This document shows positions 37,911 through 48,348 of a stretch of 64,000 nucleotides of DNA, piece by piece. Both the position numbers and the translations under genes were made by a program. The notes beneath the pieces are model-generated. The model saw only the letters and a program-made list of their open reading frames with translations, was not told where the DNA came from and made no database searches. Numbering within the stretch: position 1 is the stretch's first letter; every line of letters starts with the position of its first letter. Source of the DNA: Opitutales bacterium. Its GTDB lineage: Bacteria; Verrucomicrobiota; Verrucomicrobiia; Opitutales; Coraliomargaritaceae. Location of the stretch: positions 84,785 through 148,784 of the forward strand of contig JABBCA010000105.1 of NCBI GenBank assembly GCA_018607135.1. Direction: 5' to 3'.

Positions 37911-38411
37911 ATGGCCAATAATCAGGTTCTCCTTCTACAACCCATCAAAGGCCTCGGCGCCGAGGGTGACACAGTAACAGTCCGTGCGGGTTACGCACGC
38001 AACTTCTTGCTACCACGCAAGCTTGCTTTGCCGATCACACAGGCAAACAAGAAACACGTTGAGTCGCTTCTGAAAGCACGCGAAGCACGTGAGCAAAAAG
38101 AATTCGAAGACGCACGCACACTCGGCGAGAAGATCGCGAGTATCCATATCGCGATCGCAGTGAAAACTGGTGAAGGCGGTAAGATGTTCGGCGCAGTCAC
38201 TGCCAACGATTTGATCGAGCGCCTCAAAGAAGAGGGCATCGAGCTGGTTAAAAAACAGCTTGGCCTCCCAGCGCCTATCAAGGAGCTTGGTTCTCACACT
38301 GCAGCAGTGAAGCTTCATGCCGATGTTGAGAGTGAAATTAAGTTCGAAGTTGTTTCTGAGAATCCAATCGAAGAAGCTGCTGAAGAAAGTTCTGAAGAAG
38401 ACGAAGATTAA
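37911..38411 (+). CDS. rplI: 50S ribosomal protein L9
   Basis: The 166-residue L9 has the N-terminal 23S-binding domain (VLLLQPIKGLGAEGDTVTVR, GYARNFLLPRKLALPIT), a long connecting helix and the C-terminal domain (GKMFGAVTANDLIERLKEEG). It ends in an acidic Glu/Asp-rich tail longer than in E. coli. Confidence 0.95.
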   Translation: MANNQVLLLQPIKGLGAEGDTVTVRAGYARNFLLPRKLALPITQANKKHVESLLKAREAREQKEFEDARTLGEKIASIHIAIAVKTGEGGKMFGAVTANDLIERLKEEGIELVKKQLGLPAPIKELGSHTAAVKLHADVESEIKFEVVSENPIEEAAEESSEEDED

Positions 38412-38448
38412 TTCGCGTCACGCGGTCGTATAGACAGCATTCAGTCCT

Positions 38449-39891
38449 ATGCCACCCGAATCCACGTCGTCAGGAGATTTTCGCAAAGGCGGTCGCAAAT
38501 TCAGCGATCGTAAAAAACGCGAAAATGCTGATGATGGGGTTCGGGTTCAGCCGCACAGTATCGAGGCCGAAGAAGGCCTTTTAGCCGCCTGTTTGATTGA
38601 TGGCGGTCGTGAAATTCTTACCGAGTGTATCGAAGCAAAGATCGCTCCTGAGTATTTTTACAAGACAGCGCACCAAGAAATCTTTCGTGCGTTGATTCAA
38701 CTCTATCAAACTGGAGATCCAGTGGATGAGATTCTGCTTTTCAACCACTTGCAGAAAAATGGTCAGGCCGAAGAGGTCGGTGGCATTGCTGCCATTTACG
38801 CCATTCAAGACCGCATCGAAACGGCGGCACACTCTCGTTACTTCACTAAGATTGTTCACGAGAAATATCTTTTGCGCCGCTTAATCCGCACCTCTCGTGA
38901 GGCGATCGAGGCATGCTACGAGCAGCAGGAGGACATGTCTGCTTTTATCGAGAAGATTGAGCAGGACATTTTTGAAATCAGTCGCGACCGTGTCACTGAC
39001 GCAGCGATTCCTATCAGTGTCTCACTGGATGAGGCCGTTTCGGACATTCACGCCCTGCTCAATGGTAAGGACGATGCAGATGGCGTGCTTTCAGGCTTTC
39101 GCGACCTCGACGGCATGACTTACGGATTTCATCCGGGCCAAATGATCGTGCTCGCTGCGCGTCCTTCAGTCGGTAAGACCTCTCTTGCGATGAATTTTGC
39201 CGAACATGCCATGATTCCCGATGGCGGACGCAAGCCCGCAGGTGTATTGGTTTTCAGTTTGGAAATGACCGCTGCTCAACTTGCCATGCGTCTCATTTGT
39301 AGTCGCGCTCGCGTGGATATGAAGCGGATCCGTGATCGTGTCATCTCCAAAAAGGACTCGGCGGACATTGCCACTACCGTGAAAGAGCTCAAGCAAGCGC
39401 CTCTCTGGATTGATGATGGCTCCAGTTCGACGATCCTCGACGTGCGAGCCAAGGCGCGCAGATTACACACGAAGAATCCACTTGGACTGATCGTTGTCGA
39501 CTACTTGCAGCTGCTGCGCGGCACGGACAATCGTGTCCAACGTGAGCAGCAAATCGCTGAAATTTCTCGTGGTATGAAGGGGATGGCCAAGGAATTAAAT
39601 GTTCCAGTCCTGGTCCTATCGCAGTTGAATCGTGAATCCGAAAAGGAAAATCGCGATCCTCGTATTTCGGATCTTCGTGAGTCTGGATCTATCGAGCAGG
39701 ACGCCGACGTCGTCTTACTGCTGCACCGCCCTAAAAAGCGCGATGACGATGAAGGAGTGGATGAGGGAGCCATGCCAGGAGACGTCGAGCACATTCGACT
39801 GATTATCGCTAAGCAACGGAATGGCCCGATTGGAGATATCGATTTGACCTTCGTCCGCCGATACACCAGATACGAGAACTATCATCGCTAG
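38449..39891 (+). CDS. dnaB: replicative DNA helicase
   Basis: The 480-residue hexameric helicase has the N-terminal primase-interaction domain ([39 protein letters not shown]) and the RecA-like core: Walker [15 protein letters not shown], Walker [15 protein letters not shown] and the DnaB-specific [20 protein letters not shown]. No intein interrupts it. It follows rplI by 37 bp, a conserved neighbourhood. Confidence 0.96.
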   Translation: MPPESTSSGDFRKGGRKFSDRKKRENADDGVRVQPHSIEAEEGLLAACLIDGGREILTECIEAKIAPEYFYKTAHQEIFRALIQLYQTGDPVDEILLFNHLQKNGQAEEVGGIAAIYAIQDRIETAAHSRYFTKIVHEKYLLRRLIRTSREAIEACYEQQEDMSAFIEKIEQDIFEISRDRVTDAAIPISVSLDEAVSDIHALLNGKDDADGVLSGFRDLDGMTYGFHPGQMIVLAARPSVGKTSLAMNFAEHAMIPDGGRKPAGVLVFSLEMTAAQLAMRLICSRARVDMKRIRDRVISKKDSADIATTVKELKQAPLWIDDGSSSTILDVRAKARRLHTKNPLGLIVVDYLQLLRGTDNRVQREQQIAEISRGMKGMAKELNVPVLVLSQLNRESEKENRDPRISDLRESGSIEQDADVVLLLHRPKKRDDDEGVDEGAMPGDVEHIRLIIAKQRNGPIGDIDLTFVRRYTRYENYHR

Positions 39892-39919
39892 TTTACGTCT
39901 TTTCAGCACATCTATTTAC

Positions 39920-42304
39920 ATGCGTTTCTTAAAATTAACATTCTGCCTAGCGGCTACGCTCGGCTCTTTATCCACTTCAGTCCTGACGCTTACAGCTCAA
40001 GAACAGGCGGAAGCATTTCCAGTCGTTAACGAGATCAAAACTAATTTCCAAGGGTTTCGTGCCGTCAGTGATCAGTTCGTATTTGGTAATGTCCAACTAC
40101 GTTCAGGTATGGATTACAGCCCCGCGCTAATCGATAAGTCGATCCGCACCTTATACGGCACTGGATACTTCGAATTTGTTGAGGTGGAAGTCGTGAATGC
40201 GGCAAACGAGACCGTCGATGTGATCTTTAACTTGGTATCTAAATACCGAATTCAAAACCTTAGCTTTTATGGAAATCGTGACTACTCTGACAATCGCTTA
40301 GCTTCCAAGGCGGAAATTCAAGCAGAGCAATGGCTCGATGAATATCAAGTCAGCGAGGCCGCGGAGAGGATTCAAGAATACTATGTTGAGCAAGGCTATC
40401 CAGACGTGGAAGTCGATTATCGTATCGACCGTAATGAGCAAACAGGGCTCGCATCTGTTTCTTTCGACATCAATGAAGGTGGTGAAGTTCGCATCGATAA
40501 CATCAATTTCGAAGGTAACACTTCATTCAAAGATAAAAAACTACTCAAGACTCTAGAGACTTCAGAGCATGGCTGGCTTTCTTGGATCACTGGTAGTGGT
40601 AAGTTTGATGAGAAATTGTTCAAGGAGGATTTAAATCTACTTCGCAGTTTCTATCGGGATAACGGTCACCTCGACGTTGAAATTAAGGAAGACGATGTCA
40701 GCATCGATTTCGTAAGTGACGATCAGATCGATATCACGATCCAGATTACCGAAGGGCGTCAGTATATGATCGGTGATTTTTCAGTGGAAGGCGCTACGAT
40801 TTTTACCAGCGAGGAAATATTGGCTCGCGTGGGTATCAAACCAGGTGAGGTATTCTCTCCTTCTGCTGTCGATGAAGCGGCCGACGCTATCCAAAGTCTT
40901 TATTATGCTTCGGGTTATCTTGAAACGGGTGTTCGTGCTGAACGTGTCCCCAATATGCAAACCAGCCGTATCGATGTGTCGTTCCGTGTTCGTGAAAGTG
41001 AAAAGTTTTATTTAGAGTCAATAAAGGTCGAAGGTAATACTAAGAGTAAGGCTAAGGTCATTATCCGTGAACTAGCGCTGCGCCCTGGGGACGTTTTTGA
41101 CCGCAACCGCATGGAGGTCAGTGAGCGCCGTCTCGATAATACCAATTTCTTCGAGCAAGTTCGACTCAGCCCAGAAAATACCAATATCCCTGGTCGCAAA
41201 AATTTAAGTGTAGTCGTCGAAGAAGGGCGCACGGGTAATTTTACATTCGGTGCTGGTTTTGGTTCGGTTGAGAGCGCGGTTATTTACTTTGAAATGACCC
41301 AAGGAAATTTTGACCTATTCAATTGGCGTTCTGGTTTCCAAGGAGATGGCCAAAAATTCCGTTTCCGTATCGCGTTGGGTTCGAGCAGTAATGAAATTTT
41401 GATTGGGTTTGAAGAACCATGGTTGTTTGAACAACGTCTTGCCTTTGGTGTTGAGCTCTACCGCACCGAGTCCGATTACAATAGTGCGGATTACAGCGAA
41501 TTGCGCACAGGCTTCGAGCTCTACCTTCGCCGCCGAATCTTTGAACTCGTGGAAGCACGTCTTTCCTACCGCATGGAGCTGGTTGAAATTTTCGATGTAG
41601 ATCGCAATCCTGGGCTTGGAACCGTGGAAAATCCTGATGGCTCGCTCGGAAATGATGGGATTGCAGATGTTTTCCAAGCTGCTGAAGGTGAAGATTTGGT
41701 GTCTAAGGTGGGGCTCACGTTCCTACGTGACAATCGTAAGACGCTCACATTCACTCGTGAAGGTAATCGCACCTCGATTGCCACAGAGCTGGCGGGTCTT
41801 GGTGGCGATGTGAACTACTGGAAAGTCGATGCGCGCACGGCTCACTTCATTCCCACCTTTGATACCATGGAGCAATCACTCTCGATTGTCGCACGTATAG
41901 GCACCGTTTCTCCATGGGGAAATAGCGATGAGGTTCCATTCTATGACCGTTTCTATCTCGGTGGCCCTGAAACACTCCGTGGCTTTGACTACCGTGATAT
42001 TGGTCCACGTGACCCAGACGATAGCGATGAATCGGTGGGTGGTAACACCTACAGCCTCATTTCCTTTGAGTATATGTTCCGTGTGGCGGAACCTTTTGCC
42101 TTCGTTGTGTTCTATGATTGGGGATTTGTGAATGACGATGAATTTGATTTTGATATGGGAGAGTATGCAGATAACTGGGGCGTGGGTGTTCGACTCATAC
42201 TCATGGGTTCTCCGCTCAAGCTCGATCTCGGCCTTCCAATCACCGACCCTACTGGCGAAGCCAGTGGCACACAGTTTAACTTCTCATTCGGCACACGCTT
42301 CTAG
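39920..42304 (+). CDS. bamA: outer-membrane protein assembly factor BamA
   Basis: The 794-residue protein has a signal peptide (~1-27), five POTRA repeats (~35-430; for example [60 protein letters not shown]) and the 16-strand barrel. The loop-6 motif is [17 protein letters not shown] (usual VRGF) and the C-terminus ends in Phe (FNFSFGTRF). It inserts barrel proteins into the outer membrane. Followed by ompH and lpxD, the classical order. Confidence 0.95.
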   Translation: MRFLKLTFCLAATLGSLSTSVLTLTAQEQAEAFPVVNEIKTNFQGFRAVSDQFVFGNVQLRSGMDYSPALIDKSIRTLYGTGYFEFVEVEVVNAANETVDVIFNLVSKYRIQNLSFYGNRDYSDNRLASKAEIQAEQWLDEYQVSEAAERIQEYYVEQGYPDVEVDYRIDRNEQTGLASVSFDINEGGEVRIDNINFEGNTSFKDKKLLKTLETSEHGWLSWITGSGKFDEKLFKEDLNLLRSFYRDNGHLDVEIKEDDVSIDFVSDDQIDITIQITEGRQYMIGDFSVEGATIFTSEEILARVGIKPGEVFSPSAVDEAADAIQSLYYASGYLETGVRAERVPNMQTSRIDVSFRVRESEKFYLESIKVEGNTKSKAKVIIRELALRPGDVFDRNRMEVSERRLDNTNFFEQVRLSPENTNIPGRKNLSVVVEEGRTGNFTFGAGFGSVESAVIYFEMTQGNFDLFNWRSGFQGDGQKFRFRIALGSSSNEILIGFEEPWLFEQRLAFGVELYRTESDYNSADYSELRTGFELYLRRRIFELVEARLSYRMELVEIFDVDRNPGLGTVENPDGSLGNDGIADVFQAAEGEDLVSKVGLTFLRDNRKTLTFTREGNRTSIATELAGLGGDVNYWKVDARTAHFIPTFDTMEQSLSIVARIGTVSPWGNSDEVPFYDRFYLGGPETLRGFDYRDIGPRDPDDSDESVGGNTYSLISFEYMFRVAEPFAFVVFYDWGFVNDDEFDFDMGEYADNWGVGVRLILMGSPLKLDLGLPITDPTGEASGTQFNFSFGTRF

Positions 42305-42353
42305 TCGTGAGCGTGCCATTAACCATTAAATACGATCTACATCTACTCATATT

Positions 42354-42893
42354 ATGAAAAAACTAACTACTGTTATTCTCGCCTCTGTTTTTATTACAGC
42401 TGGCCTCTTTGCTCAAAAAACTCCTGTTATTGCGACAGTTGACGTCCAACGTGTGCTGAACGATTACACCGAGTTTCAAACAGCTGTTGAAAAGGTTCGT
42501 GGCTCTGTTGCTCCCGTTGAAGAGGAAATGAAAAAGATGCAGGGAAACATCCAAGCGATTGTGACTGAAGGTCGCGAGGCAGAAGCAATGGTTGCAAACC
42601 CAGCTGCGAGCGAAGATGCCAAAGCAGAAGCTCAAGCGAAGGTTCGCGAGCTCCAAGGTAAGCTTCAAGAAGAGCAAGGCAAACTTCAGCAATTCCAGCA
42701 GCAAGCCCAAGCACTTGCTAAGCAAGGCCAGCAACAAGACCTCGCGCCACTCCAAGAAAAGGCACTCGAAGCAGTCAAGACAGTTGCTTCCGATAAGGCC
42801 ATCGACCTCGTTCTTGCTAAAAATGCAGTGATCTTCGCAGACGATTCTCTTGAGATCACAGACTCCGTGATTGCTGTGCTCAACGCAGAGTAA
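42354..42893 (+). CDS. OmpH/Skp family periplasmic chaperone
   Basis: The 179-residue protein has a signal peptide (MKKLTTVILASVFITAGLFA) and IATVDVQRVLNDYTEFQTAV at the mature start, then long Gln/Glu-rich coiled-coil tentacles and a returning strand (DLVLAKNAVIFADDSLEITD). It escorts unfolded outer-membrane proteins to BamA, encoded 50 bp upstream. A terminator follows, so bamA-ompH probably ends here. Confidence 0.92.
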   Translation: MKKLTTVILASVFITAGLFAQKTPVIATVDVQRVLNDYTEFQTAVEKVRGSVAPVEEEMKKMQGNIQAIVTEGREAEAMVANPAASEDAKAEAQAKVRELQGKLQEEQGKLQQFQQQAQALAKQGQQQDLAPLQEKALEAVKTVASDKAIDLVLAKNAVIFADDSLEITDSVIAVLNAE

Positions 42894-42918
42894 TGGCTTC
42901 TTAATTATTTACATTTCA

Positions 42919-42956
<38 letters not shown>

Positions 42957-42965
42957 ATACCCATA

Positions 42966-44024
42966 ATGGCTTTCGCATATACTCCACAACGTATCCTTCA
43001 AATAGTCGGTGAGACGGCAGACTGTGTCGGCGCTTACGACGATGCTATTGTAGGAATCAGTTCACTCTCTGAGGCAATCGCTGGAGACCTGTCCTTTCTT
43101 GGGAATCCTAAATATCGCCCAGAGGTCGAGGCATCTAAGGCATCGGTGCTTCTTTTGCCCAAGGATTATGAAGGCAGCCCTAAACAGGGGCAGCTATTTA
43201 TAAAGTTGGAGAATCCATCCTTTGCTCTGGCCTTGATCTGCCGCGACATTGAAAACACCCTCAATCCTAAGCCAGAGCCGGGAATCCACGCGTCAGCAGT
43301 CGTGCACCCAGACGCGGTCGTATCTCCGCTTGCAAGTGTGGGTCCACTTTGTGTGATTGGCCAAGGTGCAAAAATTGGTGCAGCGGTGCTCGAAGCACAT
43401 GTCAGTGTTGGGCGATATGCGCGCATTGCAGATGATGCCTACTTGTTTCCACGAGTCGTGGTCGCGGATTATTGCGAAATCGGGCTACGCAACCGCCTGC
43501 AAGCCGGCTGTGTGATTGGATCCGATGGCTACGGCTATGAATTTCATGAAGGCGCCCACCAGCGCGTGCCACAAATCGGCAAAGTGGTTCTTGAAGAAGA
43601 TGTCGATATCGGTGCCAATTCTACTCTCGATCGAGCCCGTTTCGGCTCCACTATTATCGGAACAGGCACAAAGGTCGATAATCAGGTGCAGATCGCCCAT
43701 AATGTGCGAGTCGGTAAAGGCTGTTTAATCGTCGCTCAAGTCGGCATCAGCGGTAGCACTGAGCTAGGTGATGGCGTTGTCGTCGCTGGGCAAGCAGGCA
43801 TCGCTGGGCACCTTAAGATTGGTTCGGGGGCGATGATCGCTGGCGGCACTGCGGTCACCTCGTCGATTGACCCAAAGGCGAAAGTTCGTGGATACCCCGT
43901 CATGCCGATGATGCAGTTTAACCGCATCGCGATTTTACAACGTAAATTGCCCGAACTTTTCAAAAGGTTTGATCAAGTGGAAAAAACTGTCGAAGCTCTC
44001 ACCACCAACGGCACTAGCGAATAA
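42966..44024 (+). CDS. lpxD: UDP-3-O-(3-hydroxyacyl)glucosamine N-acyltransferase
   Basis: Third step of lipid A synthesis. The 352-residue enzyme has the N-terminal uridine-binding domain (ISSLSEAIAGDLSFLGNPKY) and a left-handed beta-helix of hexapeptide repeats (~105-330), with the catalytic-histidine region GSDGYGYEFHEGAHQRVPQI and IGANSTLDRARFGSTIIGTG, DNQVQIAHNVRVGKG. The C-terminal helix mediates trimerisation and ACP binding. Confidence 0.95.
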   Translation: MAFAYTPQRILQIVGETADCVGAYDDAIVGISSLSEAIAGDLSFLGNPKYRPEVEASKASVLLLPKDYEGSPKQGQLFIKLENPSFALALICRDIENTLNPKPEPGIHASAVVHPDAVVSPLASVGPLCVIGQGAKIGAAVLEAHVSVGRYARIADDAYLFPRVVVADYCEIGLRNRLQAGCVIGSDGYGYEFHEGAHQRVPQIGKVVLEEDVDIGANSTLDRARFGSTIIGTGTKVDNQVQIAHNVRVGKGCLIVAQVGISGSTELGDGVVVAGQAGIAGHLKIGSGAMIAGGTAVTSSIDPKAKVRGYPVMPMMQFNRIAILQRKLPELFKRFDQVEKTVEALTTNGTSE

Positions 44025-44032
44025 ATCATCTA

Positions 44033-44983
44033 ATGAATCCAAGCTCTCTTAAAATTTTTAGCGGTCAATCCAACCCCGCACTCGCCAAAGAAATTTGCGA
44101 TTATATCGGCGTCGAACTCGGTCAGGCCGACGTCATTAACTTCCCTGATGGAGAGAGCTTTGTGCGTATCAACGAGAATATTCGTGGCGCGGATGTCTTC
44201 ATTATACAGTCGACGAATAATCCGGCCAATCAGAACTTGATGGAGCTCTTCATCATGATCGATGCCGCTCGTCGTGCGTCCGCCAACCGTATCACCGCAG
44301 TGATTCCATTTTACGGCTATGCTCGCCAAGACCGCAAAGACCAGCCACGGGTGCCAATCACCTCTAAGCTCGTAGCCAATCTACTGGTTTCTTCAGGTGC
44401 TAATCGTGTGCTCACCGTCGATCTCCACGCGCAACAGATCCAAGGTTTCTTCGACATTCCAGTCGACCACCTCTACGCGTCACCGGTTCTGTTTGAATAC
44501 CTTAAAGATATCGACACCTCTAATCTGACACTGTTTTCACCCGATATCGGTGGCATGAAAATGGCCTCTGCATATGCGACCATGCTCAAAACGCCTCTCG
44601 GCTTTATAGCGAAACGCCGCACCTCTGCCGAAACAGTGGAAGCGATTTCACTCGTCGGTGAAACTGAAGGTCGCGATATTCTCTTGATTGACGACATGAC
44701 AGAGACTGCAGGCACACTCTGTGCCGCTGCAAAATTGCTTAAAGAAAATGGTGCCAAGAGCGTCATGGCAGCCGTCAGTCACGGCGTATTGAACGATCTG
44801 GGTTACGAGCGTCTAGCCAAGGGCGATATCGACCAACTCATCACCACCAATACAACAACGGTCGAGCAACGAGCAGGCGTGCCAATTACAGTGTTGAGTG
44901 TTGCGGAACTTCTCGGTGAAGGCATCAAACGGATCCACAATAATTCATCAGTGACCGGTCTCTTTGATATTAAAGGCTTTTAG
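44033..44983 (+). CDS. prs: ribose-phosphate pyrophosphokinase
   Basis: The 316-residue PRPP synthase has LKIFSGQSNPALAKEICDYI, NFPDGESFVRINENIRGADV, the ATP-site PFYGYARQDRKDQPRVPITS, VDLHAQQIQGFFDIPVDHLY and the PRPP loop DILLIDDMTETAGTLCAAAK. It is a normal-length class I enzyme. It follows lpxD by 8 bp. Confidence 0.96.
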   Translation: MNPSSLKIFSGQSNPALAKEICDYIGVELGQADVINFPDGESFVRINENIRGADVFIIQSTNNPANQNLMELFIMIDAARRASANRITAVIPFYGYARQDRKDQPRVPITSKLVANLLVSSGANRVLTVDLHAQQIQGFFDIPVDHLYASPVLFEYLKDIDTSNLTLFSPDIGGMKMASAYATMLKTPLGFIAKRRTSAETVEAISLVGETEGRDILLIDDMTETAGTLCAAAKLLKENGAKSVMAAVSHGVLNDLGYERLAKGDIDQLITTNTTTVEQRAGVPITVLSVAELLGEGIKRIHNNSSVTGLFDIKGF

Positions 44984-45001
44984 CCCTTTGATCAGCTCAG
45001 A

Positions 45002-45043
45002 GCTCATGAGTGATCGCTCATGAGTGATCGCTTATGAGTAATG
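45002..45043 (+). repeat. tandem 14-mer repeat
   Basis: GCTCATGAGTGATC occurs twice perfectly (45002-45015, 45016-45029) and a third time with two changes (45030-45043). Each unit contains the palindrome CTCATGAG. It lies just after prs; the rest of the 289-bp gap holds no gene. Confidence 0.85.
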
Positions 45044-45272
45044 GATAATCGGTCGTTTTGTTGTCAGATGTGAGCGACGTGTAGCGTCGCGATGTCGTCG
45101 GGTAGTAGCCATGTAATTATATATTGGCGATTACTCATCTATGGAACATCATGTCAGCTTACGTTTGCGTGACCGCTGACTCTAATGTTGATTCATGGTC
45201 ACCTAGGGTCACATAGCCCACAGTGTTCAGTTTGCTAGCCACTGACCACTACACACTATTCACTTTCCAAAC

Positions 45273-46520
45273 ATGCGTGTCTTACTCACTTCACACGGCT
45301 CCACGGGCGATATTTATCCTGTGATTCGCTTAGGCCGCGCACTCGTTGAAGCCGGGCATCAAGTGCGCTTTGCCACGGTCTCACTGTTTCGAATCGAAAT
45401 TGAATCTGCTGGAATTGAGTTTATCTACCTGCCACCAGACTGGGACCAATCTGGTTTTGCCGAAGCGATGCGCGATCTCACGCACGCCAAGAATCCGCTT
45501 GATTTGATGCGGATTATATACTCCGAGTCGCTACCATATCTTGATGAGATCTTGGATACGCTCGAAAGTGAAATACAGCTGGCGGATCTTTTTGTAAGCA
45601 GCTACCTCTTCGCCAACCTCTGTGTGCTCGCACGAACGCACAACATTCCCTGTGCCGTGACCACCTTTGCGCACAACGTCGTGCCTTCACCGAGCTATCC
45701 ACCCGAAGGCCTGCCACGTATGCTCGTCGCACCAGCTACGCTTCGTCGTCAGTGGAACCGTATGCTCTGGCGGATTACCGACCGCGTGCTTTGTTGGAAT
45801 ATCAACCGCGTCGTTGGCGAAACCATGGCACGTCACCATATGGGCAAGTCAGAGAGCTTCGTGCTCGAACCCGCCGACAAAGTCATTGTCACCGTTTCAC
45901 CAGGACTCTTTGCCCCCAAGCAGCTCTGGAGTGAGCGTTTTGAATTTGCCGGCTACCTACGCTGGCAAGCGCCGGAGGATTCGTCACTCAATGACGAGCT
46001 CAAAGCATTCTGTGGCGACGAAAAAGTTCCCATCTTGAACTTCGGTAGTGTCACTTTTGATGAGGCACGAAAAATCATGAGCCGTTTCATGTGCAATTGG
46101 CCGAAGGGTAAAAAGATTATCATACAAGCAGGTTGGGCTGGACTCACGATCGAGCGACCACGTCCTGAGATGAAGTGTATCGGCAAGCTTTCCCACGATC
46201 AATTATTCAAATACGCCTCGATGGTGATTCATCACGGTGGATCGGGCACGACTGCCAGTGTGCTCCACGCAGGCGTGCCCAATATTATCATTCCACACAT
46301 TGGTGACCAATGGTTCTTTGCCAACGAAGTTAAAAAGCTGGGCTGCGGCTTAGAGGTGAAACGTAAGCGCTGGCCAGAAGACTTGCCTAAGGCCGTCCGC
46401 AAGGTTGAGGAGAGCGAAAGGATGCGAAACCGCGCTAGAGAAGTCGCGGAGATACTCAGTCGTGAGGATGGCCCGTCCAACGCGGTCAGAGTCCTCGAAG
46501 CGTTGGTGGGTAGTGGTTAG
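45273..46520 (+). CDS. UDP-glucosyltransferase-like glycosyltransferase (GT1/GT28-like)
   Basis: The 415-residue enzyme shows the GT-B fold: MRVLLTSHGSTGDIYPVIRL at the N-terminus and, in the donor domain, VIHHGGSGTTASVLHAGVPN followed by PHIGDQWFFANEV. This is the sterol-glucosyltransferase/rhamnosyltransferase-like group that glycosylates lipids or small hydrophobic molecules. The acceptor is unknown. Standing alone, it is followed by a repeat-filled convergent gap. Confidence 0.88.
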   Translation: MRVLLTSHGSTGDIYPVIRLGRALVEAGHQVRFATVSLFRIEIESAGIEFIYLPPDWDQSGFAEAMRDLTHAKNPLDLMRIIYSESLPYLDEILDTLESEIQLADLFVSSYLFANLCVLARTHNIPCAVTTFAHNVVPSPSYPPEGLPRMLVAPATLRRQWNRMLWRITDRVLCWNINRVVGETMARHHMGKSESFVLEPADKVIVTVSPGLFAPKQLWSERFEFAGYLRWQAPEDSSLNDELKAFCGDEKVPILNFGSVTFDEARKIMSRFMCNWPKGKKIIIQAGWAGLTIERPRPEMKCIGKLSHDQLFKYASMVIHHGGSGTTASVLHAGVPNIIIPHIGDQWFFANEVKKLGCGLEVKRKRWPEDLPKAVRKVEESERMRNRAREVAEILSREDGPSNAVRVLEALVGSG

Positions 46521-46792
46521 GGGCTAGGGGTGACGACTATTTAGCAGGCAACGCTGACAAGTCTTAATTCTGATCTGACTCCTAATCTAAAAATGAGTGT
46601 CCGCTCAGCGACCAGTCACTAATACCGAATGAAAAAATATTTGATTGGGTAGCGCTGACTGGCCCAGTCGGCACGATTGAAAGCTTCAAGCACGTCGGAT
46701 GAATGCGGTGTGGGCCACGCCGCGCAACCGAATACGAAAGTATAAGGATTAAACTTTACTAAATTTGGTATAAGTGATTCGGCTGAATTACC

Positions 46793-46930
46793 CTAGATAC
46801 AGGAGTCAGTCGCTGACCATGAAGTATTTATCGAATCGCAGCACCTCGCCATTTTGGCGACGTCTCAAGTTTCGTAAAGCGTTCTCATTCAAGTCTGAAT
46901 CCCGTCTTCTGACTACTCTTTTAAGGATTA
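46793..46930 (-). repeat. 130-bp interspersed element, copy 2 (inverted relative to 32.9 kb)
   Basis: The reverse complement of this segment reproduces 32938-33071 in order, including the TCGCCAAAATGGCGA hairpin. It lies in the gap between the convergent glycosyltransferase and AAA ATPase genes. The rest of the gap (46521-46792) shows no gene. Confidence 0.85.
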
Positions 46931-46953
46931 TTGGTCGACAGAACCGTTAAGTA

Positions 46954-48339
46954 TTACAGCTCATCCAAATACTTTGCGAGGTCATCATAGAGTCCAGAGC
47001 TATTGGCAAAGCTTGCGTAGTTGGTTGCTTGTTCTAGCCATTCGAGTGTCGTGGGGCGTTGTTGTTTCGCCCGTTTCAGAAGGCGCTGCGTAGTGATCAA
47101 TTGACTCTTACCGGTATTCATTTCCTCCAGAAGCGCGTCTTCCGCGGTTGCACTGATAAGCGCTTCCAAATCGGCCCCTGAAAATTTGGCGGTTACTTTC
47201 GCGATCTTCTTTGTATCAATAGTCTCAGTTGGCATGTCTTGGAGATAAAGATCCAGGATCGCGATACGCGCTTCGAAATCAGGTGGTGGAACAAAGATCA
47301 CTTGATCAAAACGACCCGGGCGACGAAACGCGCTGTCCACTCGCCACGGCATATTGGTGGCCGCGATCACAAATACATTTTCGTTGTTTGAAGTGGCACC
47401 ATCGATTTCAGTCAGTAAGACATTTACAAGGGTGGACATCGATGCGGATGCCTCCGATCGCTTCCCGCCAAGCGCATCAATTTCATCAATGAATAGTAGC
47501 GACGGAGATTGTCGCCGCGCGGTTTCGAAAAATTGATGCACTCTTTGCTCACTCTCACCGATCCATTTGGAGAGGACCTCTGGAATGCCTAAGCTTCCAA
47601 AAAATAAATTTGCTTCCCCCGCAGCTGCACGTGCGAGCAGGGTTTTCCCGCATCCTGGAGGTCCATACAGCAAGACGCCACCACCTGCATTTTTACGAAA
47701 TTTCTTAAACAGTTCAGGCTTTTCAAAGGGCAGTAGGATTTTCATTCGCACTTGATTCTTCAAGCTTTCCATGCCGCCTACATCTTTGAAGGATGCGCTT
47801 CGTTTGCCATTATCGAAAGATGCCAATAGTTCGTTTACTTGAGCCATATCATCATCGCTCGGCAGTCCATCGTCCGGGCCGTCATACACCCCTTGATGGG
47901 TGATCAGCTGAGGCTTTTCAGGCTCCTCGCTTTGAGTGTTGAGTAATGCGGGCGGAGGCGTGGTTTCAAAATCCTCATCGATCACGCAGGCCACACTTCG
48001 AAATTTAGCAGCTTGCTCAGGCTCTTCTAGCAGTTCCATAATCTCCGCTTTTCGCCAGTAGAAGAGGGCATTCGACTTATCCTGCTCCAATGCCTGATTG
48101 AGAATAGTCAGCGCATCCTGTGGTGAATTCGCAGCGAGGCTGCGAATCAGGGTATCAAACAGGTCTGGCTCCTTGCAGAGCGCTACGATTAAAGCCGCAT
48201 CGAGTAAGTTGAATAACGACTCACGTTCGCCAAGTTGGGAGAGCACCTCCACAAGATGAAACTTTAGTTTGAAGTTATCTGGATCGGTTGCGAGTTGTGT
48301 TTCCAGCAGTTGTGCAGTGCGTCGTAGTAAGTCGTTCAT
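46954..48339 (-). CDS. AAA+ ATPase with N-terminal TPR-like repeats
   Basis: The 461-residue protein joins a helical-repeat N-terminus (~1-115, TPR-like) to a Cdc48/FtsH-type AAA module: Walker A GPPGCGKT (226-233), Walker B SLLFIDEIDALGG, and the second region of homology VIAATNMPWRVDSAFRRPGR. Residues ~185-205 (FKDVGGMESLKNQVRMKILL) are the typical pre-AAA element. It probably remodels a protein complex. It lies 9 bp downstream of a TPR membrane-protein gene, a likely functional pair. Confidence 0.9.
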   Translation of the reverse strand: MNDLLRRTAQLLETQLATDPDNFKLKFHLVEVLSQLGERESLFNLLDAALIVALCKEPDLFDTLIRSLAANSPQDALTILNQALEQDKSNALFYWRKAEIMELLEEPEQAAKFRSVACVIDEDFETTPPPALLNTQSEEPEKPQLITHQGVYDGPDDGLPSDDDMAQVNELLASFDNGKRSASFKDVGGMESLKNQVRMKILLPFEKPELFKKFRKNAGGGVLLYGPPGCGKTLLARAAAGEANLFFGSLGIPEVLSKWIGESEQRVHQFFETARRQSPSLLFIDEIDALGGKRSEASASMSTLVNVLLTEIDGATSNNENVFVIAATNMPWRVDSAFRRPGRFDQVIFVPPPDFEARIAILDLYLQDMPTETIDTKKIAKVTAKFSGADLEALISATAEDALLEEMNTGKSQLITTQRLLKRAKQQRPTTLEWLEQATNYASFANSSGLYDDLAKYLDEL

Positions 48340-48348
48340 GGGGAAAAG

